A DNA stretch of 34,791 nt from Acidobacteriota bacterium. Its GTDB lineage: Bacteria > Acidobacteriota > Blastocatellia > Pyrinomonadales > Pyrinomonadaceae. A model generated the notes under the pieces. It did no database searches, had not been told where the DNA came from, and was given only the letters and a program-made list of their open reading frames with translations. Location of the stretch: positions 1-34,791 of the forward strand of contig JAJPKD010000167.1 in NCBI GenBank assembly GCA_021323895.1, written 5' to 3'. How positions within the stretch are numbered: position 1 is the first letter of the stretch; the number at the start of each line of letters is the position of its first letter. A program made the position numbers and the translations under genes. Shown piece by piece: positions 15,452 to 24,638 of this stretch.

Positions 15452-17158
15452 ATGAGAATTGCCCGATTCGTCTTTGGCGCGCTTATCGTTTGCTCGACCA
15501 TCATCGGTTTTCAGGAAATGACTCTTGCTCAAGAGCAGAAGTCACCGATGGGCCACGTTCACTACAAAGAACCGGCACAGCAGACTGTTTCACCGACGGG
15601 CGCCATCGCGCCGCGTTTGCAGAAGCTCGGTGATCACAAGTTTCCGGTCTCAACGAAGAACGCGCAGGCGCAGCTCTTTATGAATCAAGGACTGAACCTC
15701 TCGTATGCATTCAATCACGCGGAAGCAGGCCGCGCGTATCGCGAAGCGGAGCGTCTCGATCCGAATCTGGCGATTGCTTACTGGGGTGAAGCGCTGGCGC
15801 TTGGGCCAAACATTAATGCCCCGATGTCGCCAGACAGCGAGGCGCCCGCACTCGCAGCAATCAACAAAGCGATTGCTTTGAAGGCGAAGGCTCTGCCGCG
15901 CGAGCAAGCTCTGATCGATGCTTTGAAGTTTCGCTACACAGGCAAGGCCGAAGAGCGGCGCGCGAATGATGTTGCTTATGCTGACGCGATGCGCAAAGTC
16001 CATCTGCAATTTCCGGATGACGATGATATCTCGATGCTCTACGTCGAATCGGTGATGGACTTGCGGCCGTGGGGTTATTGGACGCGTGACGGCAATCCGT
16101 ATGACCGGACGGCGGAGATTGTCGCGCTCACCGAAAAAGTCATCGCCAAGAATCCGAATCATCCGGGCGCGCTGCATCTCTACATTCACCTGATGGAAGC
16201 CTTCCAGGCAGATAAGGCTGAGGCTGCTGCCGATCGGCTGCTGACATTGATGCCTGCCGCCGGCCACATGGTCCACATGCCCGCGCACATCTATCAGCGA
16301 GTCGGCCGCTACGCGGATGCTGAGAAGAGCAACGTGATGGCGATCGCCGCCGATGAGGATTACATCTCGCAGTGCCGCGCGCAGGGCCTCTATCCGATGG
16401 CCTACTATCCGCATAACCTGCACTTCCTTTGGTTCGCAGCGACCGCGGAAGGAAACAGCAAAGTCGCTATCGAGGCAGCGCGCAAAGCGGCTTCACAAGT
16501 CAGCGATGATGTTTTGAAAGCAGTTCCCTTGCTCGCCGGATTTCGCGTCGTGCCTTACTACGCGCTGACGCGTTTTGGAAAATGGGACGAGATGCTGCGC
16601 GAGCCTGAGCCACCGGCGACCAGCGTTTACATGCAGGGCATGTGGCACTACGCGCGCGGCACCGCGTTCCTCGGCAAGAATCAGACGAGCGACGCCGAAG
16701 CTGAGCTTGCGAAGCTGAACGCGTTGATGCCCGACAAGTCACTCGACGGCCCGCTGTTTTCGCCGAACACGGCGCGGGCAATCTTAACGATCGGTCAGGA
16801 AGTGCTGAGCGGCGAAATCGCGTCAGCGAAAAAGAATTACGATGCGGCGATCGCGCACCTTGAACGGGCGGTCCGTTTGGAAGACGCGTTGGTTTACACC
16901 GAGCCGGCGGAGTTTCACTTTCCACCGCGCCAAGCGCTCGGTGCAATCTTGTTGGAAGCCGGACGGCCGGCTGAAGCCGAAACAGTTTACTGGGAAGACT
17001 TGAGACGCAATCGTGAGAACGGCTGGTCGCTGTACGGTTTGACGCAGGCGCTGAAGGCGCAAGGCAAAAACGATGACGCCGCCATGGTTGAGGCGCGTTT
17101 CAAGAAAGCCTGGGCGAAGGCGGATGTGACGTTGAGTAATTCGAGATTCGGACGATGA
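15452..17158 (+). CDS. Secreted TPR-repeat protein
   Basis: This 568-residue protein starts with a signal peptide (about 1-27, MRIARFVFGALIVCSTIIG) and then helical repeats. TPR-like units are visible around 66-100 (AEAGRAYREAERLDPNLAIAYWGEAL), 250-290 (DADKAEAAADRLL region and AHIYQRVGRYADAEKSN) and 455-545 (YDAAIAHLERAVRLE, GRPAEAETVYWEDL). Several His residues cluster at LHLYIHLME and GHMVHMPAHIY (about 245-280), a pattern that recurs in such proteins, but no metal site can be claimed. An AAGGA ribosome binding site lies 7 bases before the ATG. It is transcribed divergently from the serine hydrolase. It is likely periplasmic and a binding scaffold; the partner is unknown. Confidence 0.88.
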   Translation: MRIARFVFGALIVCSTIIGFQEMTLAQEQKSPMGHVHYKEPAQQTVSPTGAIAPRLQKLGDHKFPVSTKNAQAQLFMNQGLNLSYAFNHAEAGRAYREAERLDPNLAIAYWGEALALGPNINAPMSPDSEAPALAAINKAIALKAKALPREQALIDALKFRYTGKAEERRANDVAYADAMRKVHLQFPDDDDISMLYVESVMDLRPWGYWTRDGNPYDRTAEIVALTEKVIAKNPNHPGALHLYIHLMEAFQADKAEAAADRLLTLMPAAGHMVHMPAHIYQRVGRYADAEKSNVMAIAADEDYISQCRAQGLYPMAYYPHNLHFLWFAATAEGNSKVAIEAARKAASQVSDDVLKAVPLLAGFRVVPYYALTRFGKWDEMLREPEPPATSVYMQGMWHYARGTAFLGKNQTSDAEAELAKLNALMPDKSLDGPLFSPNTARAILTIGQEVLSGEIASAKKNYDAAIAHLERAVRLEDALVYTEPAEFHFPPRQALGAILLEAGRPAEAETVYWEDLRRNRENGWSLYGLTQALKAQGKNDDAAMVEARFKKAWAKADVTLSNSRFGR

Positions 17159-17167
17159 CTTTTAGTT

Positions 17168-17262
17168 AATCCGCAGATTACACAGATTACGCAGAAACGG
17201 CTTATTGAGGACGCGGACTCGTTTGTTTTTCCAATCTGTCGAATCTGCGTAATCTGTGGATA
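17168..17262. repeat. Inverted-repeat element, ATCCGCAGATTACACAGATTACG family, copy 1
   Basis: The left arm 17168-17195 and right arm 17231-17262 (ending AATCTGTGGAT) are imperfect inverted copies with about 35 bases between. It lies between two convergent genes, the TPR protein and the CocE-type hydrolase, where a hairpin could act as a two-way transcription barrier. A second copy is at 29757-29845. Confidence 0.85.
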
Positions 17263-17270
17263 GATTTCTC

Positions 17271-19286
17271 CTACCGCTTCAAAATCGGCAACACAATCCG
17301 CGATGGATACTGCGCTGAGTGGTACACACGGTCGGTCGCTTTCTGAAAATCTGCGTCGGTGCCGAGTTTGTAATTTGCCATGAACTTTTGCGGATTGCGC
17401 GCGACCAGCGGAAACCAGGTGCTCTGAATCTGCACCATGATGCGATGGCCTTTCTTGAACGTGTGCGTGATGCCTGGCATGACGAACGAAAGTTTCGTCG
17501 GCACGTTCGGGCGCAACCCCTCTGGTCTTTCGAAGCTGTTGCGGAAGCGCGCGGGCATCGGCTCGCCGCGCAGAAGCATTTCATATCCGTTCGTGCTCAG
17601 GATGTTGGCGGGCGAATTGTCGGGCGGCTTCGCGCCTTCGGGATATTTGTAATCATCGGGGAAAACATCAATCAGCTTCACAATGAAATCTGAATCAGTG
17701 CCGCTCGATGAAATGAAGAGTTCCGGCTTGATGCTGCCGGCGACCGTAACGTCTTCTGCCAGCGGTTCGGTTTGATATGTGAGCACGTCCGGTCGCGTCG
17801 CGGCGAATCGCTGATCCTCAGTCATGAAGTCGCGCGGATAGCGAATCGTCTCGGCGTTTCGCTTTTCCGTGTTTGGCACAGGATTCCACGGATCGCTGAT
17901 GTATTCATCGTAGGCGACATTTCCTGCCGCGCCTCCGCCAGCCTTCGGTCGCGAGCCTCCAGTCGGCGGCACTCGACCAAGTGTTCCATCTCCAAAATGC
18001 ACTTCGCCGGTTTCTCGGTTCAGATAAAAGGCTGTGTCAGTCGAAACACTCGGCGACCAATTCGGCAACTCGCGCCATTCATTAGCGCCGGTGTCGAAGA
18101 CGTTCACTTCTTTGATTTGCGAGATTTCGCCTTTGTCTTTCAGAAAATAATTGAAGAAAGGCAGTTCGAAATGTTCGCGATAATAAATGCCGGTCTTGCT
18201 GCCGAAGTAAGCCATGCCCAGCCAATCGCCGTCAGTGCGCGCCCAACATCCATGACACCAAGGGCCCATCACCAGGACGTTGTAGATTCCGGGATTCTGC
18301 TTCTCGATCGCCTCATAAGTTCCGAGCGCGCCGAACAGATCTTCATTGTCGTACCAGCCACCAACGGTCATCACCGCCGCGTGAATGTTCTTCAGATTCG
18401 GAAATATGTTTCGCTCTTTCCAGAACTGATCGTAGTTCGGGTGCTCCATCATCTCGTCCCAGAACTTGATGCGAAAGCCGAACTGCTTCTGATAAATGTC
18501 GCCGGCGTTCTTCATCCCGCCCATGTCGAGATAAAACTTGTAGCCATCCTGCGTGCCGTAATTGAACGGCTTCACATAGTTATTGTTTGAGGTCGGTGTA
18601 GGCCGCGGCTGGCCAAATCCGGTGAAGAACGAAAAGTTCTGCGCCAGGAAGAGCGCGCCGTTGTGATGATTGTCGTCGCCGTGAAACCAGTCGGACACGG
18701 GCGCCTGGGGCGAGATCGCTTTGATCGCCGGATGTCCGTCGATGCCGGCCATTGAAGTATAGAAGCCGGGATACGAGATGCCATAGACACCCACGCGACC
18801 GTTGTTGTTCGGGACGTTCTTGATCAGCCAATCGACTGTGTCGTACGTGTCGGTCGTTTCGTCGATCTGATTCGGCTTCTTGTTGGGAATGTACGGCCGC
18901 ACGTCTTCATACTCACCTTCACTCATGTAGCGGCCGCGCACGTCGCCGTAAACAAAGATGTAGCCTTCGCGCGCAAACAACTCATCGGGCCCGAGCGAAG
19001 TCTTGTAATTGTCCGGGCCGTAAGGACCGACGCTGTACGGCGTGCGATCGAACATGATCGGATACTTCTGCTTCTTATCTTTTGGTTCATAGATGCAGAC
19101 GAAGAGCTTCACGCCATCGCGCATTGGGATCATGACTTCGCTCTTCGTGTAGTGACTCTTGATGTAGTCGGCGAGTTCGCGCTGCTCTCTGGTTAACTGG
19201 CCGTTGGGTTGAGCGAATGCGTTAAGTGAGAAAATGACTATCAGAGAAAGGGCGAAGAAATACTTCAGAAAGCGATCGATTGTCAT
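17271..19286 (-). CDS. Secreted CocE/NonD family hydrolase (X-Pro dipeptidyl-peptidase S15-like)
   Basis: The 671-residue protein has a signal peptide (MTIDRFLKYFFALSLIVIFSLNAFAQ cut short here as residues 1-26). The alpha/beta-hydrolase domain has PMRDGVKLFV near residue 55, RTPYSVGPYG, and the nucleophile Ser171 in the GxSYxG motif GISYPG. A C-terminal beta-sandwich of the PepX_C type follows (about 480-671). Enzymes of this group cleave amide or ester bonds, such as X-Pro peptides, cocaine esters or antibiotic esters; the substrate here is unknown. The start at 19286 is chosen because GGAG lies 5 bases upstream and the signal peptide begins there; the frame is open to 19322. Confidence 0.9.
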   Translation of the reverse strand: MTIDRFLKYFFALSLIVIFSLNAFAQPNGQLTREQRELADYIKSHYTKSEVMIPMRDGVKLFVCIYEPKDKKQKYPIMFDRTPYSVGPYGPDNYKTSLGPDELFAREGYIFVYGDVRGRYMSEGEYEDVRPYIPNKKPNQIDETTDTYDTVDWLIKNVPNNNGRVGVYGISYPGFYTSMAGIDGHPAIKAISPQAPVSDWFHGDDNHHNGALFLAQNFSFFTGFGQPRPTPTSNNNYVKPFNYGTQDGYKFYLDMGGMKNAGDIYQKQFGFRIKFWDEMMEHPNYDQFWKERNIFPNLKNIHAAVMTVGGWYDNEDLFGALGTYEAIEKQNPGIYNVLVMGPWCHGCWARTDGDWLGMAYFGSKTGIYYREHFELPFFNYFLKDKGEISQIKEVNVFDTGANEWRELPNWSPSVSTDTAFYLNRETGEVHFGDGTLGRVPPTGGSRPKAGGGAAGNVAYDEYISDPWNPVPNTEKRNAETIRYPRDFMTEDQRFAATRPDVLTYQTEPLAEDVTVAGSIKPELFISSSGTDSDFIVKLIDVFPDDYKYPEGAKPPDNSPANILSTNGYEMLLRGEPMPARFRNSFERPEGLRPNVPTKLSFVMPGITHTFKKGHRIMVQIQSTWFPLVARNPQKFMANYKLGTDADFQKATDRVYHSAQYPSRIVLPILKR

Positions 19287-19349
19287 AGCGACTCCGAATT
19301 GATTTCTAAACGCAGTGAGCATTTACGGTACTGCGCTCGATGGAACGAA

Positions 19350-20264
19350 TTAGTGGAGGCCTGCCTGCGCCAGCAAGTCCAGAAATTGCTTCTGCGTGCG
19401 CATGTCGATTGATTGCGCGACCAGCTTTCCGTCGCGATCGTAAACAAAAGTTTTGGGGATGCCGTCGATGCGAAAAGTCTCGTTAACCTTGCGGCCCGGG
19501 TCGAGGAGAATTGGATAGGTCACATGATTCTCAGCCAGTAATTGGTTAACCTTAGGGGCTTCTTCATCAGAGATTCCGAGGATCACAAATCCCTGGCTCT
19601 GGAATCGTTTGTAGAGCGCATCAAGGTCAGGCATTTCACGGCGACACGGTTGACACCAGGTGGCCCAAAAATTTACAAGGACCACTTTGCCCTTCAACTC
19701 TCGCAACGTCCAACTCTTTCCCTGCAAATCATTCAACGTAAAGTCTGCCTGCGCACGCGCCGAATCATCTTCCTCAAGCTTCTTCATGGCTGCGGCGAAT
19801 TGCGGATCGTCGCTGGCACCGCGCATCTTTTCATAACGCACGAGCATCGCGAGCTGTACATACGGATACGCCGGGTCAGTGCCATTCATTTTTTGCGGTT
19901 GTTCGCGGAGGGCTTGTGCCAGGGTCGTAGTGACCTCCTGCAAAGTGTCCCGGCCAAAGTCTCCTTCAGTTGAATAATTCGCGAGGCCGCTGGCCAGATT
20001 CAGCTTGTTTGCGGACGACGGCAACTTGCGAATATCCAATGCAAGCTGCTTAGTTGTCTTTGCGCGAACGTCGTCCGGCAGACTGCGCAATGTTTTGATC
20101 TGGTCTGCAATCGCCTTCTCCTTGGGCGGCATCGCGGGCTTTGCGGTTTGGGATCTGACAAGGCCGCTGGAGCAGGAAACGAGAACGGCGACCAGAACGC
20201 GGAGCGAACTTCCGAACGTAAATTTTGAAATCATTTGGCGCGATTTAATCACTATTTTTTCCAT
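19350..20264 (-). CDS. TlpA/ResA-like thioredoxin-fold protein, probably membrane-anchored
   Basis: The 304-residue protein has a hydrophobic N-terminus (about 20-32) that ends LVSC, a possible lipobox, so it may be a lipoprotein facing the periplasm. Residues 45-165 are a helical region without a recognised domain. From about 170 a thioredoxin-like domain of the AhpC/TSA-Redoxin type begins: FTLNDLQGKSWTLRELKGKVVLVNFWATW, the redox pair Cys204 and Cys207 in WCQPC, and cis-Pro in GIPKTF. Proteins of this kind reduce disulfides outside the cytoplasm, for example in cytochrome c maturation, which would use heme; no direct link is shown here. An ATG at 20234 is an alternative start. It lies 27 bases upstream of the CocE-type gene. 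Confidence 0.88.
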   Translation of the reverse strand: MEKIVIKSRQMISKFTFGSSLRVLVAVLVSCSSGLVRSQTAKPAMPPKEKAIADQIKTLRSLPDDVRAKTTKQLALDIRKLPSSANKLNLASGLANYSTEGDFGRDTLQEVTTTLAQALREQPQKMNGTDPAYPYVQLAMLVRYEKMRGASDDPQFAAAMKKLEEDDSARAQADFTLNDLQGKSWTLRELKGKVVLVNFWATWCQPCRREMPDLDALYKRFQSQGFVILGISDEEAPKVNQLLAENHVTYPILLDPGRKVNETFRIDGIPKTFVYDRDGKLVAQSIDMRTQKQFLDLLAQAGLH

Positions 20265-20286
20265 CTCGCAAAGGAGAGGTTATACT
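20258..20286 (+). promoter_or_regulatory. Possible sigma-70 promoter
   Basis: A -35-like TTTCCA (20258-20263) and -10-like TATACT (20281-20286) are separated by exactly 17 bases. Transcription would start about 23 bases before the flavin-type oxidoreductase gene at 20316. The element overlaps the start of the divergent TlpA-like gene. Confidence 0.45.
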
Positions 20287-20315
20287 GGCGTCACTCGGGA
20301 AATGATTGAATACAA

Positions 20316-20750
20316 ATGCTAAAAGTTGAAGACATGTCACCGGCTGAGATGCACGCGCTGCTCCAGCGGGAGAAATTTGGTCACCTTGGTTGCTCGCGCG
20401 ACGGCCGGCCTTACGTCGTGCCCATGCACTATGCCTATGACGGCAAGGAATTCTATTTCTTCACGACGCAGGGCATGAAGACGCAGTTCATTGATGCGAA
20501 TCCGCAGGTCTGTCTTCAAGTCGAAGAAATTCAGGACACCACGCATTGGCGTAGCGTCATGGTTGTCGGCAAAGCGACCGAAATAACCCAGCCCGACGAA
20601 ATGCAGCGCGCAATGAAACTTATCACTGAAAATAATCCTTCGCTCACGCCGGCGATCAGCGCGACTCAACTCGATTCCCTGGGCCGCGCCGTCGATATCG
20701 CGCTGTATTGCATCACGCCTGAACTGATCGATGGGCGCAAGACAGTCTAA
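20316..20750 (+). CDS. Pyridoxamine 5'-phosphate oxidase-like flavin-binding protein
   Basis: This 144-residue single-domain protein has the split-barrel fold of PNPOx-like FMN proteins. The pattern GHLGCSRDGRPYVVPMHYAYDGKEFYFFTTQGMKTQFI (residues 22-59, quoted only in part: LGCSRDGRPYVVPMHY) is typical of the Nim/FMN-binding group. It is followed by VCLQVEEI and SVMVVGKATEI strands. Such proteins bind FMN, F420 or heme and reduce small substrates; the substrate is unknown. The start codon is an ATG with no strong ribosome binding site. Confidence 0.88.
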   Translation: MLKVEDMSPAEMHALLQREKFGHLGCSRDGRPYVVPMHYAYDGKEFYFFTTQGMKTQFIDANPQVCLQVEEIQDTTHWRSVMVVGKATEITQPDEMQRAMKLITENNPSLTPAISATQLDSLGRAVDIALYCITPELIDGRKTV

Positions 20751-20876
20751 GCGAGCGCGCACTCAATTAGTTGCAAGCGCACTCGAGGGAGGCCATCGCT
20801 ACCGCACCTGCGAATCAGCTAACAAAATGCGTGGCGCGGGAGGCAAGAGCCGCCGAGATAGACGCAACAAAATATT

Positions 20877-20896
20877 GACAGATATCGTATACTGTC
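20877..20896 (+). promoter_or_regulatory. Possible operator / promoter upstream of the caspase-like gene
   Basis: GACAG and CTGTC form a perfect inverted repeat around ten mostly AT bases, and a -10-like TATACT (20888-20893) lies inside it. It is 66 bases before the gene start at 20962. It could be a repressor site over a promoter, but no -35 of good quality was found. Confidence 0.35.
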
Positions 20897-20961
20897 CCGG
20901 TCTTACTCTCCTGGAAGTTCGCTCTCTCCGCTTTACCATCTCAGTTCCTGAGGAATTTCAG

Positions 20962-22122
20962 ATGAAAATGAACTCGACTCGCGCACTCAAAGCGTTTTGG
21001 GTGGCGCTCCTCATTGTCTTCAGCAGCATCGCGGCTCACGCGACGGCAGTCGCAGGGAGCGATTGGCAGCCGCAACGCACCTGGGTTTACGTCGTCGGTG
21101 TATTGAAGTGGCAACATCGCGACATGTTCAATTCGTTTCCGCAAACAAACCGGCGCGACGCGCAACTGGTGGAATTCTTCCGGCAACAGGGAGTACCGGA
21201 CGAGCAGATAATTTTTCTGAAAGATACACAGGCCACAACCCGCCGCGTCAACAACACGTTTCCTGAGTTTTTGTCCAAGGCTCGGCCCGACGATATGCTG
21301 TTCTTCTATTACACCGGTCACGGTTACAAGTCCGACGACGAGCGCACCACGTACTTCGCGACATACGATGCCGGTGACGATGTCGATGGCTGGGCCACCG
21401 ACTCGATTGTGCGAGACATCGAGCAAAACTTCCGCGGTTCGCGCGCGATGCTGGTCGCTGACACCTGCTATTCGGGAAGCCTGGCTGCGGAGACAGAACG
21501 GCTGGGCCGGCGAGTCTCGTACGCAACGCTTACTTCGTCTTCGGCCAATCGCGAATCCACCGAAAACTGGACGTTCACGGAAATGCTGCTGGCCGGTTTC
21601 CAGGGCCAGTCCTTCGCCGATATCAACGGCGATGGCGAAATCACTCTGTCAGAGTTGGCGGCAGACATCCGAGACGACATGTCGTTTGCCGAAGGGCAGC
21701 GGTCGGTTTTTGTAACTACCGGAAATTTTCCCGCGACGATGCTGATTGGTCCGGCGCAACGCAAGATTAATCCGCAGGTCAGTCGTCGCGTCGACGTCCG
21801 GTCTGAAGGTGACTGGTACAAAGCGCGCATCGTCGATGTGAACGGCGGCAGCTATCACGTGCACTACTTCGGCTTTGAAGACAGTGATGACGAATGGGTT
21901 TCTTCCCGACAGATTCGTTCCGTCAGCGGACTGACCGCAGCCGCGGGAAACGCAGAGGCGCTTTCTGCCGAGGATCAACCGAGCGCGGGTTGGAATCGCC
22001 CCGTCGCCAGGAAACAAACGCGGCAAGACGACGGTGACGCCAACGAATGGCGACCAAGACGGCCCGTCAAGCAAGACTGGAGCCAGGAAAACCAATCGTC
22101 ATCCAAACACAACTGGAATTGA
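20962..22122 (+). CDS. Secreted caspase-like (C14) protein with EF-hand and Tudor-like domain
   Basis: The 386-residue protein starts with a signal peptide (about 1-29) and has a caspase fold: the His dyad residue His120 in YYTGHGYKS and the Cys nucleophile Cys169 in ADTCYSGSL. An EF-hand loop DINGDGEITLSE (220-231) follows and suggests calcium control. Residues about 275-320 (VRSEGDWYKARIVDV...YHVHYFGFEDSDDEWV) resemble a Tudor/chromo-barrel ('knot') fold. The tail is polar and rich in Gln, Asp and Arg. The open frame begins at 20731, but the ATG at 20962 is chosen because GAGGA lies 7 bases upstream and the signal peptide starts there. Bacterial caspase homologues cut after Arg/Lys (metacaspases) or act in defence; the role here is unknown. 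Confidence 0.88.
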   Translation: MKMNSTRALKAFWVALLIVFSSIAAHATAVAGSDWQPQRTWVYVVGVLKWQHRDMFNSFPQTNRRDAQLVEFFRQQGVPDEQIIFLKDTQATTRRVNNTFPEFLSKARPDDMLFFYYTGHGYKSDDERTTYFATYDAGDDVDGWATDSIVRDIEQNFRGSRAMLVADTCYSGSLAAETERLGRRVSYATLTSSSANRESTENWTFTEMLLAGFQGQSFADINGDGEITLSELAADIRDDMSFAEGQRSVFVTTGNFPATMLIGPAQRKINPQVSRRVDVRSEGDWYKARIVDVNGGSYHVHYFGFEDSDDEWVSSRQIRSVSGLTAAAGNAEALSAEDQPSAGWNRPVARKQTRQDDGDANEWRPRRPVKQDWSQENQSSSKHNWN

Positions 22123-22153
22123 CAGAACAATGGATTGAGTCGAGAGTACCGCC

Positions 22154-23755
22154 GTGCGATCACAATCGACGCGGCGGTCGACTCAACTTTCTCTGCTCAT
22201 CTTATTAATCTTCGGCGCGCTCGTCGCGTATTCGCTTAACCTCACCAACTATTTTCTCTCGGACGACTTCGTTCAGATCGGAAAAGTTCTGAACGGCGAC
22301 TATTCTGTGGTGTGGGGTCGCGAGACTGGCGGCTTCTTTCGTCCGCTCTTTATTTGGAGTTACGTCAGCGACAGTTTGATATGGGGAGCCCGCCCGTTTG
22401 GTTATCACCTCACGAACGTTCTGCTTCATGGGTTGAATTCGTTTCTGATTTTTCGCTTAGGCCGCGAACTATTTTCTGAGGCTGCGAAAGATGCCGCGAT
22501 CGCGGCCGCCATCCTGTTCCTCCTGCACCCTTCGCACACGGAAGCAGTTAGCTGGATTTCGGGACGAGCGGACCTGATCGCGACGTGCTTCGTGCTATTT
22601 GCGCTGACATCGTTTTTGATTTACTTGCGAGAGCGCCGCAACGCGCAAATGTGGGTCGCGCTGATAGCCTTTCTGATGGCGCTGCTGGCGAAGGAATCAG
22701 CGATTTGCCTGCCTTTAGTCGCTATTGTCCTGGCTTGTAGGCGGAAAAGCGAGACACCCTTGAAAACCGGCGTCTTGCTCAAGTCGTTCAGTTACTTCGT
22801 GGTATTGCTTGCGGCTTTCATTGGAATGCGCGCCTATTTCATCGGCGCCATCGTTGGCGGGTACGGCACTTCGCAGCATTTGAATTTTGCGCCCGGTTGG
22901 ATCCGCGATCGACTGCTTGAAGCGGCGATCAGATCAGTTCTCCCAGCGTTGCCCGAAAGCTGGTCCACCGTTCTTTTCAAGCCGCTGCAGTCCGGAATGT
23001 TCTATCTGATCGTTTTGCTTTGTCTGGGCAGCGTTGCCGCGGCGGTGATCGCGAGACGAAAGCAACATGACGCTACCAGCCGCGCAACACAGAACCGTTT
23101 GCTGTTAATGCTGGTGTTGTCATTTCTGTTCGCGCTCTTGCCGGTTATTAGTTTGCGATTGAGTCTCTATGAAACTCTTGGCGAGCGTTTTCTTTATCTA
23201 CCCACGATCTTTTCATGCTTGCTGCTCGGTTACTTGATTGTGATTCTGATCCGCAATCGCACAGTTCGTGTCCTGCTCTTAACTGCCGTCGCCTGTTTCT
23301 ATTCAATTAACGTGTATCGCACGACGCGCGTTTGGCGAGAAGCTGCCCAACTCACACAGCGTATTCAGAACGAGCTGCTCACATCGGGACAGAGTAATCA
23401 CCTTACGATTCTCAACGCGCCGGACAATTTGCGAGGAGTGCCGCTCTTTCACAATGGATTACCTGAGGCGTTGAATTTCGTGCCGAGCGGGAAGCCAGTT
23501 CCGCGCGTTGACATTGTCTCGTTTCAAAACCTGCGAAAAACATCCGATCACAAAGAAGTTAATTCCAGCAGTGGTCTGATTACTCTTCGCTCAGCCGACA
23601 ATTTCGATCGATTCGACCGAATCATGAGCACCGCATGTGTTGAGGTCGTCAGCAGCGAACCGAACACTCTCCAACTACAACTGAAACCATGTGACTCCAT
23701 GGCAGATGTTTACTTCTTCAGCGATGGACGGGTGAATAAGCTGCCACAAAATTAA
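22154..23755 (+). CDS. Polytopic membrane protein, GT-C glycosyltransferase-like (TMTC/PMT type)
   Basis: The 533-residue protein has about ten hydrophobic helices. After the first helix (about 12-27) comes a loop with acidic residues FLSDDFVQ, as in GT-C enzymes that use a polyprenyl-phosphate sugar. The block LLHPSHTEAVSWISGRADLIAT (about 123-144, quoted in part: HPSHTEAVSWISGRAD) is characteristic of the O-mannosyltransferase-like TMTC group, although the usual C-terminal TPRs are absent. A soluble C-terminal part (about 410-533) follows the last helix. It starts with GTG and has no strong ribosome binding site. It lies 31 bases downstream of the caspase-like gene on the same strand, so it may be cotranscribed. 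Sugar donor and acceptor are unknown. Confidence 0.75.
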   Translation: MRSQSTRRSTQLSLLILLIFGALVAYSLNLTNYFLSDDFVQIGKVLNGDYSVVWGRETGGFFRPLFIWSYVSDSLIWGARPFGYHLTNVLLHGLNSFLIFRLGRELFSEAAKDAAIAAAILFLLHPSHTEAVSWISGRADLIATCFVLFALTSFLIYLRERRNAQMWVALIAFLMALLAKESAICLPLVAIVLACRRKSETPLKTGVLLKSFSYFVVLLAAFIGMRAYFIGAIVGGYGTSQHLNFAPGWIRDRLLEAAIRSVLPALPESWSTVLFKPLQSGMFYLIVLLCLGSVAAAVIARRKQHDATSRATQNRLLLMLVLSFLFALLPVISLRLSLYETLGERFLYLPTIFSCLLLGYLIVILIRNRTVRVLLLTAVACFYSINVYRTTRVWREAAQLTQRIQNELLTSGQSNHLTILNAPDNLRGVPLFHNGLPEALNFVPSGKPVPRVDIVSFQNLRKTSDHKEVNSSSGLITLRSADNFDRFDRIMSTACVEVVSSEPNTLQLQLKPCDSMADVYFFSDGRVNKLPQN

Positions 23756-23764
23756 AAACGGCCT

Positions 23765-24064
23765 TTATTGCTTCAATTCGCCCTTACGCAGAGATTCGAG
23801 CAGATGATTTACCGACTCGAGCAGCGCGCGGGCATTGCGCTCCATGCGATCAACCGCGTCGCGATGCATGGGTGCAAGCGGCGTCTTGCGATCTCGTTCG
23901 AGGAATTGGCAGATACCAATGATTACATTGAGTGGAGTCCGCAATTCATGGCTCATGGCTTTGGTAAAATCCGTTGTGCCCCGATTTTGATTGATCACAT
24001 CGTCATCAAGAAACGAACCGTTCCGTGGGATATTGATTGAGGACTTCACCTTTTTCGCTGTCAC
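23765..24064 (-). CDS. Small solo HisKA (dimerisation/phosphoacceptor) domain protein
   Basis: The 99-residue protein holds a histidine kinase DHp domain only: the H-box with His39 in AMSHELRTPLNVI and the second helix to about residue 90. No ATPase domain, sensor or membrane helix is present, and the frame ends at a TAA 27 bases later than the DHp fold. It starts with GTG; an ATG at residue 37 would cut the H-box, so it is unlikely. It lies about 190 bases downstream of a receiver-only gene on the same strand. It may be a phosphotransfer module, a kinase remnant or an inhibitor of kinase dimers; none is shown. Confidence 0.65.
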   Translation of the reverse strand: MTAKKVKSSINIPRNGSFLDDDVINQNRGTTDFTKAMSHELRTPLNVIIGICQFLERDRKTPLAPMHRDAVDRMERNARALLESVNHLLESLRKGELKQ

Positions 24065-24257
24065 ACGAACTCAACCCATCAGGTTCGAGTTTCTGGACCC
24101 TCCGTCATGATTGATAGTCAATTCATGTGCCCTCACGTGATCGCGAAGATACGTTGATCTTATCGCAGTGAGATTTTGACGGACAGCAGTTTATGGTCCA
24201 AGTTATGCCCCGTTATGGAGCGATCTCCGGGCGATTCTCGGACAGAGAGGTAAGAAC

Positions 24258-24638
24258 CTACTTGTCGGGCAAGAATTCGGCAATCAGCTCGTTGAGCCGA
24301 TCGAAGTCGATCGGTTTAGTGACGTATTCGTTGCAGCCTGCATCCAGCGCCTCAGCACGCGATTCGGTCGAGTCGTGCGCTGAGACCGCAACGATTGGGA
24401 CTCGCTTCATCCCTCTTTTTTGGCGGATGCTTCGGGTCGCGGCGAGACCATCCATCTTCGGCAGGCTTAGATCCATCAGGATTAGGGCCGGTCGAGTCTC
24501 CACCGCCAACTTTACTGCTTGTTCTCCGTCCGTCGCTTCGACAACGGAGTATCCCGCCATCTCAAGCAACCGTCTCATCATGAAACGGCTGTCCTCAAAA
24601 TCTTCCACCACCAGGAATTTTTTCTTGTCTCGCTTCAT
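24258..24638 (-). CDS. Receiver-only response regulator (CheY/DivK-like)
   Basis: The 126-residue protein is one receiver domain. Glu12 and Asp13 form the acidic pocket, the phosphoacceptor is the Asp in LILMDLSLPKMDG (about Asp56), and the domain ends with the conserved Lys in YVTKPID. There is no output domain, so it probably acts by phosphotransfer or by binding a partner. It is divergently transcribed from the degenerate kinase gene at 24797, with about 160 bases between, and upstream of the solo HisKA gene. Confidence 0.92.
   Translation of the reverse strand: MKRDKKKFLVVEDFEDSRFMMRRLLEMAGYSVVEATDGEQAVKLAVETRPALILMDLSLPKMDGLAATRSIRQKRGMKRVPIVAVSAHDSTESRAEALDAGCNEYVTKPIDFDRLNELIAEFLPDK

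Noticed and set aside
20731-20961. 77-codon extension of the caspase-like gene
   Set aside because: A signal peptide and a good ribosome binding site mark the ATG at 20962; the extension overlaps the end of the preceding gene and shows no domain.
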